Assembly (NCBI GenBank): GCA_030600865.1
Contig: JAUVUS010000136.1
Coordinates: forward strand, 1 to 6,783
Direction of reading: 5' to 3'
DNA length: 6,783 nt
Source of the DNA: Bacteroidales bacterium
GTDB taxonomy: Bacteria; Bacteroidota; Bacteroidia; Bacteroidales; UBA12077
This document shows positions 6,052 to 6,783 of this stretch, one piece after another (positions within the stretch are counted from its first letter, which is position 1; each line of letters starts with the position of its first letter). Position numbers and translations under genes: made by a program. The notes beneath the pieces are model-generated. The model saw only the letters and a list, made by a program, of their open reading frames with translations, was not told the DNA's origin and did no database searches.

Positions 6052-6668
6052 TAAAAGTTTGAAGCGATTTTACAGATTCCTATCATTTCGTTGTAAATAT
6101 TGTTAAAAGCTTTAAGTGCTTCTTCGGATAATTCCTTAGTTGTTTCTTTTAAGGTTTCCTGTGTAAGGTTTGTCTGCTTCAACTGATCTGCATAAGTAAT
6201 GATTCTATCAATAAGTGCAGTATTTGTACCTTTCTCAATAATTTGAGTTTTAAGTGAATCGTTTAATCCTTTTTTGAAGCTGTATAATAATTCTATTAAA
6301 GCTTCCTGATCTCCTCTTTGAACAGAACGCAAACTTTTATTAAATCCTAAGGCTTTGATAATTTCTTTGGCATCTTTTCCAAAATCAACTTCGATTTGAG
6401 TTTTAATGAATGATAAATCACGTTTAGCGGGAACCTGAATTGATGCCAATTGAGATGTTGTATCACGAAGTTCTTTCTTCTTATCCAGCCCCAGATAATT
6501 TTCAATAGCATCATCAATTTTAGTAGCCAGATGATTTGCATATTCTTCAGTCCATGTGCTACGGGTGATTGATAAATCAGTAAGATTTAGTTTTAAAATT
6601 TCAACGATTGTTTTAGATGCTAATAACATATCAACATCTTTGAAGTTGTAATTTCGATTTTTTGACAT
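5955..6668 (-). CDS. Conserved-looking helical protein of unknown function
   Basis: This is a 237-residue protein from ATG 6668-6666 to TAA 5957-5955, convergent with the DUF438 gene. The leader is A/T-rich with no Shine-Dalgarno. There is no signal peptide or membrane segment, so it should be cytoplasmic. It looks almost entirely alpha-helical and charged: an N-terminal NYNFKDVDMLLASKTIVEIL, a Trp at 39, a proline-broken stretch IQVPAKRDLSF at residues 77-87, a middle with GDQEALIELLYSFKKGL (119-135), KGTNTALIDRIITYADQLK (146-164), and a last helix pair around NIYNEMIGICKIAS (190-203) with the only cysteine at 199. I believe similar uncharacterised proteins occur in Bacteroidetes, sometimes as several paralogues in a genome, but know no function. 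The length and helix pattern suggest a complete gene. Its last codons form a hairpin that can terminate opposing transcripts. Confidence -1.
   Translation of the reverse strand: MSKNRNYNFKDVDMLLASKTIVEILKLNLTDLSITRSTWTEEYANHLATKIDDAIENYLGLDKKKELRDTTSQLASIQVPAKRDLSFIKTQIEVDFGKDAKEIIKALGFNKSLRSVQRGDQEALIELLYSFKKGLNDSLKTQIIEKGTNTALIDRIITYADQLKQTNLTQETLKETTKELSEEALKAFNNIYNEMIGICKIASNFYQFDPLKKEQFTFTKVVKNMNAAKKVTEPVTI
5961..5984 (+). terminator. Intrinsic terminator inside the overlapping genes
   Basis: AGTAACTG (5961-5968), loop GTT, and CAGTTACT (5972-5979) form a perfect 8-bp stem directly followed by T's, so that 5979-5984 is a run of six. On the plus strand this is a textbook Rho-independent terminator. 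It lies before the stop of the plus-strand frame (6049-6051), so most messages from the DUF438 gene would end without a stop codon. On the minus strand the same bases encode the last residues (VTEPVT) of the convergent protein. Confidence -1.
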
Positions 6669-6783
6669 AATAATTAATTTTTTTTAAGGGTTAATAATTA
6701 AATAATTTGATTAAATGTAAATTGAAGTTAATAAATGATTTTTTAACAGGAAACTTTTTATGGTTTTATAAATAGCTGAATAT

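Noticed and set aside
6347..6541. Minus-strand 64-codon frame inside the 237-residue gene
   Set aside because: It is an alternate frame of a longer, coherent coding region.

Overview
The window is AT-rich DNA that reads as a Bacteroidota (Bacteroidetes) genome, most likely an anaerobic member of the Bacteroidales/Marinilabiliales type. The evidence is a transglutaminase-like lipoprotein of Bacteroidetes style, A/T-rich leaders without Shine-Dalgarno sequences, a TTG / TAnnTTTG-like promoter, an anaerobe-type hybrid cluster protein, an IS110 transposase start of the kind found in this phylum, and a short AATCCCCCTAA...GAGGGAT inverted repeat resembling repeats scattered through Bacteroidetes genomes. 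The assignment rests on family recognition and was not tested by a search.

Layout. Bases 1-1650 (minus) hold the first 550 codons of a lipoprotein with a transglutaminase fold; its end lies outside the window. Divergent from it is a gene for a small secreted protein of unknown function (1834-2211). Bases 2212-2587 have no gene but contain a compact island of GC-rich hairpins. Bases 2588-2881 are the left part of an IS110-family element: a structured non-coding segment that folds into a long hairpin with a symmetric 10+10 nt internal loop, as expected for a bridge (seek) RNA, followed by only 45 codons of the transposase. The element breaks off about 85 bp upstream of hcp.

Bases 2966-4618 encode a full-length hybrid cluster protein (Hcp) with every cluster ligand in place. 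An AT-rich hairpin follows, then a gene (4777-6051) for a DUF438 - hemerythrin - PAS protein on the same strand. The two fit a nitrosative or oxygen stress module: Hcp removes NO, and the hemerythrin/PAS protein is a plausible di-iron sensor or sink. The second gene has lost the end of its PAS domain. Its reading frame runs through a small inverted repeat (5899-5946), then through an apparent intrinsic terminator (5961-5984), and then antisense into the convergent gene at 5955-6668, which encodes a helical 237-residue protein of unknown function.

The most interesting points are the orphaned bridge-RNA-like structure left by the decayed IS110 element, and the eroded 3' end of the DUF438 gene, where repeat, terminator and convergent gene overlap.
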